From contig JBAKBP010006545.1 of the NCBI GenBank assembly GCA_037953745.1, positions 45,235 to 109,234 of the forward strand: 64,000 bases of DNA, given 5' to 3'. The position numbers and the translations under genes are program-made. Below are positions 19,511 to 30,089 of the stretch, in pieces (within the stretch, counting starts at the first letter, position 1; each line of letters starts with the position of its first letter). The notes beneath the pieces were generated by a model. It made no database searches. It was given only the letters and a program-made list of their open reading frames with translations, and had not been told where the DNA came from. The stretch is from Lithodes maja (lineage: Eukaryota; Arthropoda; Malacostraca; Decapoda; Lithodidae).

Positions 19511-19559
19511 GGTTTATACTGTAGTTAAAATTGTGTCTTTGGAAGTGATCTATCTATCT

Positions 19560-20215
19560 ATCTATTTATCTATATGCTCAGGCCCAATCCCCATTTTGGG
19601 GGTAGCCGACTCAAGACAGAGCAAGAACAGGGAAAACACAAAAACAACATAAAACAAAAAATAAACACAGATAAAATTAAAATGTAAAACTTGCAAACTA
19701 AACAAACCAAAATTGGGACAAGGACAATATAAAGTCAAATTAAATTATCAAAATCGCTATGTGGAAACAACGCTTACTAAAATGAAAATTATTAAATAAA
19801 AGAACACAATCCACCACATAGGGTGTACATTACTACATGAGCAAGTTAATCTGTTTCCCAAGCAAACTAATCGCACATATAACAACGCACTATCGTCACG
19901 TTAAAGGAAGTAGTCAAGTTTGGGAAGTCCGGGACGTTCTGGCAAATTTTACTAACACAAACTCTCACACATCCAGGTCACCCAGGAGAAGACCCAGAGA
20001 CCAGGGTTACCAAGGTCGCTCCAGCACTCCCCCGGCCCCTGACCACCCGGAGAGGTTCCGATCTCGGCAGGCAGACATGCAGCGGAGCCAAAGCCACAAG
20101 CCCTCCCACCACACTTCCAGGCACACCCTTCATATTAATCGTCTTCCCTGGGCCAGGCGCCTGATGGACTATTATCTAGTCCAACTTGCGCCCGACCCCT
20201 TACACTTTGGAAGTG
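19560..20215 (-). repeat. Interspersed repeat split by a Naiad fragment
   Basis: The two halves (19560-19672 and 19963-20130) correspond to the repeat at 6207-6470 in reverse. Between them 19676-19960 is a 285-bp Naiad terminal segment, from TAAAATGTAAAACTTGC to GGCAAATTTTACTAA. Confidence 0.65.
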
Positions 20216-20346
20216 ATGAAATGGCCAAAACAATGTTCTTTGATATTTTTTTCTCATTTTCATTTAGGTCTTCAAACCAAATTGCTCTGGTTTGACACCT
20301 AATGGCTGCACCACTCCGCACTGTATGACCAATGATCTTGTGTGAT

Positions 20347-20372
20347 TCTCTCTCTCTCTCTGTCTGTCTCTG

Positions 20373-20403
<31 letters not shown>

Positions 20404-20467
20404 GTCTCACTCGCTCACTCTCTCTCTCTCTCTCACACACTCTCACTCTCTCTCTCACTCTCTCTTT
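20347..20467. repeat. (TC)n-rich microsatellite
   Basis: This is an imperfect CT/CTGT tract. Open frames across it on the complementary strand (ERERES-type) are artefacts. Confidence 0.9.
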
Positions 20468-20499
20468 ATTAGCTGCACCACTCCACACTGTATAACTAA

Positions 20500-20986
20500 T
20501 GATCTAGTGTAATACCCGCTTTACACAACCACCTCACCAAACAATAAAAATAAAAGTATGTACAGTGTTGTTGAGTTTATGGTGTTCAATTTTCTGTACA
20601 CTATCCTGCATTTAGTATTACAGTATTACATTAATCCTGCTTATAACATTTTGCACTACAAATTTATTGTTTATATCCTACGCTGCATATAATTTATTGT
20701 TTATATCCTACGCTGCATATAATCGTAAGTTATAGCCATAATAATAGGAAGAATGGTGTTACCTGTACTGAAGTGATTAATCTTCAAATTATTCTTGTTC
20801 CTTATTTATTTTCTTTTTCTCCTCTGTAATTCTTCCCTTTATGATGTTATCGCCTTCATTTGTTTACCTAATCAGCTGATATATTCACTCTATTAGCATA
20901 TATCTCTGGCTCACCTCTAAATGTCTTCTCTCTCTATCAAATATATACAGTCACCTACTGATATACGGTACATGTGTCATCTTTAA
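20500..20986. other. AT-rich stretch, no gene seen
   Basis: There is a short direct duplication, TTTATTGTTTATATCCTACG, at about 20663 and 20694. Otherwise no feature is supported. Confidence 0.4.
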
Positions 20987-21466
20987 CCCTTGGTTCCCGG
21001 ATGCCCTCTTGTACGCCCATAAAAAAGCATGTAACAGGTACCCGGAAGGCCTCTTATGCACCCATGACGTCACAGCCTGTGAGCTTGCTGTGCGAGGCGT
21101 CGGTCCGACGCATGTAAACAACAGCCGGCTGGACCGACGCTCCGCATCTCCGGCCACAAGAAGGAGAGCGTCGCTTGTTCTTGTGTGCCTGTATGTTGTT
21201 GTTCAGTATCGAAAAGTGGTGTAAAGTGGCTGGTTTGGCCATAAAGTTATCTCCAATGAAATCATCATCACAGCTCACCCAGTTGACTTAGAGAGCTCTA
21301 CTTAATGCCATTCTACAGGTAAATAACACAGCTACGCTTGGGGATGCGCGGGAATGCGGGAAGCAGTCTGATTAACGAATATACGGTAGCCTAGCCTAGA
21401 CGTTTTTCGGCCAAAACACCCGGGTTTCGAGGAATATATATATAATACATAACCGGGGCTGGAGGG
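20987..21466. mobile_element. piggyBac-derived MITE flanked by TTAA
   Basis: TTAA occurs at 20983 and 21467. The ends are CCCTTGGTTCCCGGATGCCC and ACCGGGGCTGGAGGG, resembling the termini of the complete piggyBac at 30849-38368. At 480 bp, without transposase, it is non-autonomous. Confidence 0.75.
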
Positions 21467-21502
21467 TTAATTCTATTGTCATATACAGTTTAGAAATATA
21501 AT

Positions 21503-21720
21503 ATAGTATCTAATGATATCTTGGACAGGTTGGGAGAGAGGTATCCTGACCAGGATTCAATCCCACTCACCCCAAGTACATTTGGGAGAGCTGTCCGCTC
21601 ATGGCCGAGTGGTTACAGTGCCCAGCTCTTCCAAATAAACCTGGAGTGAGTGGGTTTGAATCCTGGTCAGGATACCTCTCTCTCAACCTGTCCGACATAT
21701 CATTAGATATTTGTCATTCA
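21503..21720. repeat. Inverted pair of tRNA-like SINE units
   Basis: ATCTAATGATATCTTGGACAGG is mirrored by CCTGTCCGACATATCATTAG. Each arm holds a tRNA-like unit (GGCCGAGTGGTTACAGTGCC ... GGGTTTGAATCCTGG). A further plus-strand unit lies at 21905-21992. These have A- and B-box-like sequences but no proper acceptor stem, so they are SINE-type, not tRNA genes. Confidence 0.65.
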
Positions 21721-22172
21721 GAGAGGTTCCATAATAGTACCAGTACGATTAAAAATTGTATCACTTAGCCGAGTTGGCGGGGGGGAAAAAGTTTATAATA
21801 GTAATGGTTGAAGTCTAAAAAACTTACCACGTGTTCGAAGGCATAGTCCTCCGCGAGAATATAACCTGGTTCTTCAAATAAGAACTAAGGTTGCTTTCCT
21901 TACGGTATATCCGCTCTTGACCGAGTGGTTACGGTGCCCAACTCTCCCAAATATACCTGGGGTTAGTGGGTTCGAATCCTGATCAGGATACCTATAATAT
22001 AGTACTGTAGTAGTAATATTCCCAGATATATTCCTAAGTATAACATGTAAAATTTCCTCATTTGCTACACATGAATTTGTTTACCCATCTCTTATCTTCA
22101 ACTTAATCTTGTATTCACTTACTAACTTTCTTTTTCTTTTCGCTATTTAAATCACACATCTCTTTTCATCAG

Positions 22173-22349
22173 CTTATGTGGAGCGTGTGTGAAGACCCAT
22201 TCAGCCTGGATGCCCCGGCCCTCCTTCAAGAGTACCTGGTTGGTGAGACGTATGCCGCCGTTCACAAACACATTGACTCCGACGCCTCCCACCTCCTGTC
22301 TCTCCTGCCCATCACCACGGCTCCGTTTACTACTGATACGGAATATGCT
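22173..22349 (+). CDS. GSAP: GSAP homologue, exon B
   Basis: This 59-codon, phase-0 exon lies between a TTTTCATCAG acceptor and GTAAGT donor. It encodes LMWSVCEDPFSLDAPALLQE then YLVGETYAAVHKHID. The pattern W-[ILV]-[CS]-E...DL/ALLQE[FY] corresponds to the conserved WISE...SFDLIQEF block of GSAP. Exon A joins directly upstream. Ends TTDTEYA. Confidence 0.8.
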
Positions 22350-22526
22350 GTAAGTATTTTAAAGGATTATTATGCAGTAGAGATGTCCTAGTACTGTTTA
22401 ATATTTTACTCAGCTTAGCAAACTCAAATAAGTACAAAATAATGTCTTCGTGGCGCAATGCATAAGTGCGTTGATTTTCGGTGTGAGCGTCCTGGGTTCG
22501 AATCCCCGGACTGCCACATGTATTTA

Positions 22527-23757
22527 CCTAATTGTATTTACCTAATTGTAGTTTACAGGAGTTGAGCTAAGCTCGTGTTGTCCCGTCTCTCAGTCTACTT
22601 TTTATCCAATTTTTTCTTGAAAATATGGATGTTCCTTGCCCCTACCACCTCCTCCTCCAGCCCATTCCATTTGTCAATACAGTACATCTATAGGGGAAGC
22701 TAAACTTCCTGATATCGTTCTTGCAGGTAGGTCTTTTTACTTTGTAGCTGTGGCCTCTAGTTATTCCTGTATCCATAATTAATATATCCTCCCTATCCAG
22801 CCTCTCCAGCCCCCGGGTACATTTGTACATCATTATCATGTCTCCTCTCTCTCTCCTCTCTTTTAGACTCGGTAGATTTAATTTGTCTAGCCTCCCTTCA
22901 TATGGCAGTTCTCTGAGACTTGGAACCAATCTAGTGACTGCTCTCTGGATTCTTTCTAACTTGTGAACATGCTTCTTTAGATGCGGGGACCACACCACTG
23001 CTGCATACTCCAATCTTGGTCTAATCATACTCTTCATAATTTTTGCTACCATGGTCTCATCCAAGTAGTTCAGAGCAACTTTCATATTCCCGGCCATTGC
23101 ATACATTCCGCTAAAGAGCTTGTTAATATGTTTCTCTGGCGACAAATTATCTTGTATAATCAACCCTAAATCTTTTTCTTTTTCGGCCTTGCTAATTATA
23201 TTATCTCCCATCCTGTACTCCCAATTTGGTCTATTCACACTTCTTCCCATATTTAACACATGGCATTTACTTATATTAAATTTCATTTTCCACTTGGTGC
23301 TCCATTCGTATATTTTATCTAAATCCCCTTGCAGCTCCTCACAACTACTTTTATTTGTTATTTGTCTCATAATTTTTACGTCATCTGCAAACATTGACAT
23401 GTAAGAGTTTATGCCTATCGGCAGGTCATTCACGTACATAAGGAACATGAGAGGTGCCAACACAGATCCCTGCCGCACACCACTCTCAACTTTCCGCCAC
23501 GATGAGTAAGTTCCTCTAATGTTGGTCCTCATTTCCCTATCTGTTAAATAGCTCTCCATCCATTTCAGCAAACTCCCCCTGACACATCCTAGCGTCTCAA
23601 GCTTAGATAACAATCTCTTATGTGGTACCTTATCGAATGCTTTGGAAAGGTCTAAGTAGACGCAGTCCACCCATCCGCCTCTCTCTTGGAGTACATCTAT
23701 CACCCTACTGTAATAACATAGCAAACTGGTAACACAAGATGTCCCTTCTCTGAATGT
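22527..23757 (-). mobile_element. CR1-like LINE, 5'-truncated, TAGGTAAATA tail
   Basis: Minus-strand element. It contains the RT ORF remnant listed next, a 3' UTR of about 100 bp and the repeat tail TAGGTAAATACAATTAGG. It belongs to the same family as the nearly complete copy at 46213-49812. Confidence 0.8.
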
Positions 23758-23772
23758 GTTTGTTAATTTCAT
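22642..23772 (-). pseudogene. Reverse transcriptase (CR1-like), C-terminal 376 residues
   Basis: This carries the RT motifs VYLDLSKAFDKVPHKRLLSK, RQGSVLAPLMFLMYVNDLP and MFADDVKIM (catalytic DD). The thumb region has KDLGLIIQDNLSPEKHIN, RLEYAAVVWSPHLKKH and LKERRERGDMIMMYK. The frame is open but lacks the EEP endonuclease and RT N-terminus, so it is a 5'-truncated insertion with an intact remnant. The C-terminus (RRRW) is frameshifted relative to the 46-49 kb copy. Confidence 0.85.
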
Positions 23773-23932
23773 TAATCGAGTTTAAAAGTAAAATTGGTTG
23801 GTGGAGAGAACATAATAATTAATCCTTAAACTCCGGTAGACGCCATATTGCATCAAGCGTTTTTGTGTATTCTTTTCTACCTAATTTGGCTTGCATCTTC
23901 ACTATACTTCTATTACATTTGTTTATCTACAG

Positions 23933-24139
23933 GAAGGCACGAGGGACGAGAATGTGGTGATCTCGTACTGCCTGCTGGAGAACGCTTGTATCATGTTGTT
24001 GTCGCCGCGGGAACGTATGGTGCGTTCTGTGTCGGACACCTGGACCCGGCTCTGGGAACACACCACATCGCGTCACCACCAGCGCTTCCCCCTCGCCCAA
24101 GTTGTCGACAAGCTTATGGTTTCCTTAGACACTTATAAG
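23933..24139 (+). CDS. GSAP: GSAP homologue, exon C
   Basis: This 69-codon, phase-0 exon runs from a TTTATCTACAG acceptor to a GTTAGT donor. It encodes EGTRDENVVISYCLLENACI, then LSPRERMVRSVSDTWTRLWE and FPLAQVVDKLMVSLDTYK. The assignment comes from phase and order between exons B and D. A second open frame (NVVISY versus ECGDLVL) is a shadow. Confidence 0.7.
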
Positions 24140-24158
24140 GTTAGTTGTGATCTTTTCA

Positions 24159-24346
24159 CCCCTTTTGTACCGGCGGCGTCTTTTTACTTTTAGTCTAGCT
24201 ACATTTAGACAATTTGATCAAGCTTAGGGAGGATTAATTGAGATATTCTGTAGCCTTTTATTTGGTAGACATCCTTCCTAAGCTAAATAATCTTGTCTAA
24301 TAGTTGCCAGAATATAATGTAAAGGATGGCACCGATACAGAAGGGG
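24159..24346. mobile_element. TTAA MITE, family T copy, 20 bp after GSAP exon C
   Basis: CCCCTTTTGTACCGGCGGCG at the left, CACCGATACAGAAGGGG at the right, TTAA at 24347. The left target reads TTCA. Confidence 0.6.
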
Positions 24347-24349
24347 TTA

Positions 24350-24562
24350 ATATGACGATAGTACGTTGTTATGTGTGCGTTTAGTTTGCTTGGGAACCAG
24401 ATTAGCTTGCTCATGTAGTGATGTACACTCTGTGTGGTGGATTGTGTTCTTTTATTTCAATATTTTTTTCCTCACAGCGATTTTTGATTAGTTCTTTTGC
24501 CTTTATATTGTCTTATCCTCATTTTGGTTAGTTTATTTTGCAAGTTTTACATTATAATTCAA
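24350..24562 (+). repeat. Naiad terminal fragment
   Basis: GTTGTTATGTGTGCG, GTTTGCTTGGGAACCAG and TTTTGCAAGTTTTACATTAT landmarks in the order of the full element's 3' end. Confidence 0.75.
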
Positions 24563-24810
24563 CCCCTGGATAAGGTTAGTTGTGGTCTTTTAATTCAACC
24601 CCTGGACATTTACTTTTCTCTTTCTTGGACAAAGTTCCGTATTCCTGTTGTTGGCATAAGTGATTGTGTGGAATGCAGTCTTCTATGATGTGTTTAATGG
24701 TAGGGGGTGCTGTGTTACATTCCGGGCAGGTGTCGTCGACAGTCATTGGTGGTTATTACTATAGTTTTGCTGTATTCCTACCCAGTCAGTTTGAGATGCT
24801 TGTTATTGTA
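24563..24810 (-). pseudogene. Non-LTR retrotransposon C-terminal fragment
   Basis: The minus strand reads CPECNTAP, TIKHIIEDC and PHNHLCQQQ, a Cys-His cluster (C-x2-C...H...C) typical of the C-terminal end of Jockey/I-type LINE ORF2. Related sequence lies at 63866-63985. Confidence 0.6.
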
Positions 24811-25234
24811 ATATCAATGTAAAGTACTGGAACATAATTACTGGCATTGTTGTTGCAATTACAACAACAAGCATATCATATTGTAAGTTTGATATTTTAT
24901 GATATTATAAGTTTATTATTTTCAAAGTTTAATTTCTGATAAATTTAAAAGCATTTTTCTACATACAGTATAGATTTTGTTTAGTGTGTTGTCGTTTCGA
25001 TAGTGTTAAATTTTAATGAGTTCGTTATATTAATTTGAACAGTAACTTTTGAGTTCGGTTTCAAGTTTTATATTTTAATTGACTGGATAGGAATATGGCC
25101 AAAGTCTGCAAGGCTGAGGTCAATGCTTGGAAGCTCAATATCCATTTCAAACTATCGTCCCGGTCTTGTGGTCAAGTCCGGAAGACAGACTGCCAGTGAA
25201 CAAAGTCTGAATGACTTACACTTGGAGATTATCT
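24811..25234. other. AT-rich intron sequence, nothing recognised
   Basis: No ORF, repeat border or splice-bounded block is supported. Confidence 0.4.
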
Positions 25235-25312
25235 TTAAAATGTAAAACTTGCAAACTAAACAAACCAAAATTGGGACAAGGACAATATAAAGTCAAATTA
25301 AATTATCAAAAT
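25235..25312 (-). repeat. Naiad terminal fragment
   Basis: AAAATGTAAAACTTGCAAAC to AATTATCAAAATC, reversed. It abuts the next LINE fragment. Confidence 0.7.
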
Positions 25313-25632
25313 CAAAATTATAAAGATAAAGAGAAGTACTTTGAGGTGGTATGGTCATGTTCAGAGAATGGATGAAGACAGAATGCCAAGAAAGATATAT
25401 GGGAGTCAGGTGAGTGGAACCGCTAGTAGTGGAAGACCACCTATGGTATGGGAAAAGAAAGTGGAAAAATATATTGAAGAAAAACTTCCACGTAGTGGAA
25501 GGGGCATTGTGGCACGGGCAAGGGAGGCATGTCTTGACAAAGTAGTTTGGAGATGTTTCTGTCATGGCCATCCTCTAGTGGGGGTTTCCCAGGGGGAAGC
25601 AAGGCGTCGGAGATGATGATGATGATGATGAT
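25313..25632 (+). pseudogene. RTE-like LINE B, 3' fragment with (GAT)n tail
   Basis: This encodes STLRWYGHVQRMDEDRMPRK, GRPPMVWEKKVEKY, RGIVARAREACLDK and CHGHPLVGVSQGEARRRR before a (GAT)n tail. It matches the 3' end of the larger copy at 43650-46210. Confidence 0.8.
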
Positions 25633-25659
25633 TATCTTTATTTATATATATATATTTTT

Positions 25660-25850
25660 TTTTTTTTTTGCCAGACACCATAATTCCTGAGAAGAGGTGG
25701 CCTTGTACATTTGGCGTTTGTCGCTAATCGCTAGGTCAAGTTGCCCGGGTTTGGCATCTACCAATAACAGTTTGACAGTGAGGCCTCGATCCACCGACCT
25801 TTTGATAAGCAGCTGACGCTCTACTGAATATGCCACAGCTTAACCACACC
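25660..25850 (-). repeat. tRNA-derived SINE copy
   Basis: GGTCAAGTTGCCCGGGTTTGG and GATAAGCAGCTGACGCTCTA recur at 51290-51385 and 52846-53045. The minus strand has a tRNA-like head. Confidence 0.55.
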
Positions 25851-25985
25851 ACAGAATTTCAGAACAAAGCTCTCACAGAATTGGCCTTCCATACATAGAA
25901 CATTGCATACTTCTGTTAAAGTCACACAATAAATTTGTAATAGGATTTTACTGTCTGTTGTAGGTACAGATTAAAATAATATTAG

Positions 25986-26390
25986 GCTGCCGGTAAAAGC
26001 CAGGATAGAATTTAAAGTGTCTTTTGACCTTCAAGATTCTGAAATTTGACAAACCAAAGTATCTGGCTGAACTACTGAGGCATCCATTGGCGGACTCAGG
26101 GTTCAGCATTTCGAAGTATTCACCTAGTTGTATTTTTTGCGCCTTGATGAACCTTCAGCCATACACCAGTCATCATTATTTGATTGTATGTTCTCCTATG
26201 TGGCCCCTAGATTATATAATAAACTACCGCTTTCCATGAGGCAATTAGCTTCCATAGAGTCCTTCAAGGAATCAAGAGAGAACTGAAAACTTCTTTTCTT
26301 GAAAAGTTATGATCTTCAAAGAGGTGTCATGACTGACAGTTACAGAGTGTAAATTGGTGGTTTTTATGTTTGCTTAGCAGCGAGGTCCAT
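25986..26390 (+). pseudogene. LINE C-terminal relic
   Basis: Across frames it reads LPVKARIEFKVSF, PKYLAELLR, APRLYNKLPLSMRQLASIES and FKES..KLLFLEKL, the typical end of a crustacean CR1-like RT polyprotein. Several frameshifts and stops. Related relics lie at 42292-42390 and 60520-60955. Confidence 0.65.
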
Positions 26391-26515
26391 TTAAATTAGT
26401 GTCTCATGCGCTGGTGAATTCCTGTGTTTTGGAAGAACTGGCGCTATTAAAAATGAAAAGATCAGATTATATTATTATTGTTAACTGTTCTAACCAATGT
26501 ATTTTTTCCTTCCAG

Positions 26516-26671
26516 CCTGAAGCTTTATCCCTGGGTAGCACCCCAGTATCACCAGCCAGCCCCTTGGTTGGTGGACTGGGACTCACTCTGGCTCATCTTA
26601 TGTTTGACCCGCTGCCTTTCAACGAGGCTGAGAACACTACGTCCTCTAAGCTCGAGCATCTTCTCTCAGTT
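26516..26671 (+). CDS. GSAP: GSAP homologue, exon D
   Basis: This 52-codon, phase-0 exon runs from a TTTTTTCCTTCCAG acceptor to a GTAAGT donor. It encodes PEALSLGSTPVSPASP, then GLTLAHLMFDPLPFNEAENT and SSKLEHLLSV. The S/P-rich linker followed by a helical segment fits the low-conservation middle of GSAP. Confidence 0.7.
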
Positions 26672-26690
26672 GTAAGTGATTATAGTAGTA

Positions 26691-27412
26691 CAGTTGCCCA
26701 AATAAGTGATGTCGCGGCACCAAGTATACTTCGTTCAATACAGTACAGTCGACCCTCGCAAATCCGGACTTCACCAATCCGGACTTTCAACAATCCGGAC
26801 ACAATCCGGAGTCCGGTCCGATCGTCCGGTAGTGCGTACCGTAACGCATACTTGTCCGAATACTTAAAATTTTGTCCGGTAGGTCAAATATACGTCTCCG
26901 ATATACGTAAGACCAAGGACAAGTTAAAGAACTATGCTGCTAAATTTTGTGTCGAAGGCAATAAATCTAAAACTGGCAAAGCAAGACCAAGGAAAAATAT
27001 GACCACAGCTGATCATTCCCAGCTAGATGCAGCTGTACTGAAGTGGTTTCTTCAGGAGAGGTCTAGTGGCGTGAATGTTTGTGGAGGAAGAGAACCTAAC
27101 CCTCTCTCAAGTATATAACGCCGATGAGACTGGATTTTACTGGCATTCTATGCCCAAAAATACCCAGGTACACTATTTTCTGAATCCGGACTTTTCCTGA
27201 ATTCGGACAAGGCCCAGTCTCTTTTAGTCCGAATTTGCGAGGGTCGACTGTAATTGGTATCAGCACTATCTAAGCATTAATTCATCGTTTCGAGTGAGAT
27301 ATACAAACATGTTCCTATCTTTACACACCCTATTCAACATCTGACAAACATTAATACAGCACACAACGAGCAAAACGTAATGACCGCTGTGACACAACTT
27401 ATTTGGCCAACC
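26691..27412. mobile_element. TIR MITE family N copy, split by a pogo element
   Basis: The outer parts match 6597-6900 (AAATAAGTGATGTCGCGGCACC at the left, GACACAACTTATTTGG at the right). 26746-27250 is an inserted pogo-like element. Confidence 0.65.
26746..27250 (+). mobile_element. pogo/Tigger element with internally deleted transposase
   Basis: The TIRs are CAGTCGACCCTCGCAAATCC and GAATTTGCGAGGGTCGACTG, flanked by TA on both sides. The interior encodes VLKWFLQERSSGVNV (HTH/CENP-B-type region) and, in another frame, NADETGFYWHSMPKNTQ, which includes the first catalytic Asp of the DDE_1 (Tigger/jerky) fold. Most of the transposase is deleted, so it is non-autonomous. Confidence 0.85.
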
Positions 27413-27939
27413 ATACTAGCCTCAAGATGCCCTCTGTGGGAACTGTGTTGGTGGTGTAATGGTTTATATGCTTATGTTCTGGGTGTGGTGTCCGAGTTGG
27501 AATCCCGGGAGGACCATATGTTTTCATTAGTTTATTCAAGTACATTGGGGTTGTAGTTGATGATTCATGTTAAGAACTGGGTGTTACTTAATCCCGCGGC
27601 GTCCAGGTAGTCCGCCACTCCTCTCGGGTGGGTCCAGAGCAGGTTGTGGCAGAACAGGGGTTACTGGCCCATGTTGTGGTATAACAATTATACCATGCTT
27701 ATGAGAAATAAGTAACATGCTTATTATTATTATTATTATTATTATGTAAACCATAGATCTGCCTATTCAACCAATCGATTTAACTGAGAAAATATGTGAT
27801 ACTGTATAAAATTAGTGTGATTTTATCTTGCAGAATAGATGATGTTGATAGTGATGATATTACAATAATATTCAAAGTAACTTACCGTATTGTTAGACTT
27901 CTAAATATATGAAGTACATTATGTATTACTGTATTTCAG

Positions 27940-28008
27940 AACTTACGAGAGTTGAGTATGTACTGTCTGAAGCACTTCCCCCATGAGGGTCCATGCTGTG
28001 GCCAGCAA
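27940..28008 (+). CDS. GSAP: GSAP homologue, exon E
   Basis: This 23-codon exon runs from an ACTGTATTTCAG acceptor to the donor CAA|GTATGT. It reads NLRELSMYCLKHFPHEGPC then CGQQ. A second donor (ACAG|GTGGGT at 28031) is possible but would leave phase 1, whereas 28008 keeps phase 0 and joins to VSRRLCSI of exon F. The start site is set by the conserved acceptor. Confidence 0.65.
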
Positions 28009-28056
28009 GTATGTCTGTACACAACTACAGGTGGGTCTGAACTTTTTTTTGTTGTA

Positions 28057-28113
28057 ACCCGTTGAGTACCAGGGACGTCCTTTTTAGTACACGTCGCTGG
28101 TATTCAAAGGGTT
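28057..28113. repeat. Short TTAA-ended palindrome
   Basis: AACCCGTTGAGTACCAGGGA pairs with TGGTATTCAAAGGGTTAA around ACGTCC..ACGT. It is probably a minimal MITE. Confidence 0.45.
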
Positions 28114-28560
28114 AAAGAAATACAAGGAAGAGCAGTGGATGTTGGTGTATCGCTGATAAGGGAAGAAAACGAGTGGAAGCTACCTGTACTGCTGTTTACC
28201 GATGATACAGTTCTGATGAGTGATAATGAATGGGAGTTGCAGGGTCTGGTAAATATGTTTGGAACAGTGTGTGAAAAACGAAATCTGAAGGTAAATGCGG
28301 GGAAGAGCAAGGTTATGGTCTTTGAAAGGGGTGCAGCCACAGAGTGTGAGGTGAGGTTGAACGGTCAGGCTATGGAGATTGTCAGATCATTTAAGTATCT
28401 GAGCAGTGTGTTGAGTAAAGATGGGAGTATGGATGAAGAAGTGCGGGAGAGGGTGCAACAGGGTAAGAGGGTTGTAGGAATGCTGAAAGCATAACAAGAA
28501 ATAGGGTGGTCAGTATGGAAGTAAAGAAGTCCTTTGCTTGACAGTGTGGTAATCCCGAAT
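28104..28560 (+). pseudogene. RTE-type LINE A fragment (RT palm/thumb)
   Basis: It encodes VDVGVSLIREENEWKLPVLL, FTDDTVLMSDNEWELQGLVN (catalytic box with T replacing A), GKSKVMVFERGA and EVRERVQQGKRVVG, then frameshifts. It matches the complete copy at 31330-34341 and is truncated at both ends. Confidence 0.8.
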
Positions 28561-28992
28561 TGACCCTACCAAGAATTCACCCGAGACCTCTGGTGGACGC
28601 TTCCGAACTAGCGCCAGAGCTACGACTGTCGACATCAACAATACCCGACACTTAGGATACACACAGTTTATCTCTTTTTTTGGGGGGGGTGATTCTACAT
28701 GTTTATATTTTAGATAAAATGGTAGTGGTGGATAAAGTGGTAGTGGTAGAGCAAGTGGTGGTAGTGGTGGATACAGTGGCAGTAGTTGATAAAGTGATAG
28801 TGGTGGATAAAATGGTAGTGTTAGATAAAGTGGTAGTGGTAAATAAAGTGGTAGTGGTGGATAAAGTGGTAGTGATAGATACAGTGGTAGTAGTGGATAA
28901 AGTGGTACTGGTGGATAAAGTGGTAGTAGTAGATACAGTGGTAGTGTTAGATAAAGTGGTACTGGTGGATAAAAAGGTAGTAGTAAATAAAG

Positions 28993-29023
<31 letters not shown>

Positions 29024-29034
29024 GGTTCTTAAAG

Positions 29035-29248
29035 CTAGCGCATGCTAAGCTAGCTAAGGATAGCTCAATAAGGCCGATTAGGCGTATTTCCATTGGGGTC
29101 CTGTACTACTATCCCATCCCTTTGCTCATGAGGGATGGTAACGACTCAGTGCTTGTGAAAAATCTTTAATGCGCCGAGCGTGGGCGCGAACCCGGGACTT
29201 CTGGGTGGAAGTCCGAGACGCTAGTCACTACACCAAGCGAGCCGCTAT
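29035..29248 (-). repeat. tRNA-derived SINE inside the minisatellite
   Basis: The minus strand reads GCTCGCTTGGTGTAGTGACT (A-box-like) and CCGGGTTCGCGCCC (B-box), followed by a body and an AT-rich (TTA)n-type tail at 28999-29024. It resembles a tRNA head but lacks a paired acceptor stem end. Confidence 0.65.
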
Positions 29249-30089
29249 AGTAGTGGTGGATAAAGGGGTATTAGTGGACAAAGTGGTAGTGGTGTATAAA
29301 GTGATAGTGGTAGTAGTGGACACAGTGGTAGTGGAAGATAAAGTGGTAATGTTGGATAAAGTGGAAGTGGTAGATAAAGTGGTATCGGTGGATAAAGTGG
29401 TAGTGGTGGATAAAGTGGTAGTAGTAGATACAGTGGTAGTGGTAGATAAAGTGGTAGTGGATAAAGTGGTAGTAGTAGATACAGTGGTAGTGTTAGATAA
29501 AGTGGTACTGATGTATACAAAGGTAAAAGTAAATAAAGTGGTGTTAGATAAAGTGGTAGTGGTAGATAAAGGGGTATTAGTGGACAAAGTGGTAGTGGTG
29601 TATAAAGTGGTAGATAAAGTGGTAGTAGTAGATAAAGTGGTAGTAGTGAATAAAGTGGTACTGGTGGATAAAGTGGTAGTAGTAGATAAAGTGGTAATAG
29701 TGAATAAAGTGGTACTGGTGGATAAAGTGGTAATAGTGAATAAAGTGGTAGTAGTGAATAAAGTGGTACTGGTGGATAAAGTGGTAGTGGTGGATACAGT
29801 GGTAATGGTGGATAAAGTGGTAGTAGTAGATAAAGTGGTAGTAGTGAATAAAGTGGTAGTGATGGATAAAGTGGTAGTAGTAGATACAGTGGTAGTGGTG
29901 GATAAAGTGGTAGTGGTGGATGAAGTGGTAGTAGTGGATAAAGTGGTAGTAGTAGATACAGTGGTAGTATCTGATAAAGTGGTAGTGGTGAATACAGCGG
30001 CAGTAGTAGATATAGTGGTAGTGGTGGATAAAGTGGTAGTGGTGGATACAGTGGTAGTAGTGGATAAAGTTGTAGTGGTGGATACAGTG

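Larger units (their letters stand above)
22448..23805 (+). repeat. tRNA-like SINE split by a LINE
   Basis: The left part, 22448-22526 (TCTTCGTGGCGCAATGCATA, GGGTTCGAATCCCCGG, ACATGTATT), continues at 23757-23805 (GTTAATTTCATTAATCGAG, AATTGGTTGGT). This matches the uninterrupted copy at 51104-51238. Confidence 0.65.

Noticed and set aside
20264..20488. Arg/Glu-rich 74-codon minus-strand frame
   Set aside because: It is simply the complement of a (TC)n microsatellite.
22448..22525. Possible tRNA gene
   Set aside because: It has A- and B-box-like sequence, but the 5' and 3' ends do not pair as an acceptor stem, and several diverged copies exist. A SINE head is more likely.
26399..27118. 239-codon frame spanning GSAP exon D and beyond
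   Set aside because: The first part is GSAP exon D and the rest is read-through into a MITE and the pogo element. A strong GTAAGT donor ends the exon at 26671.
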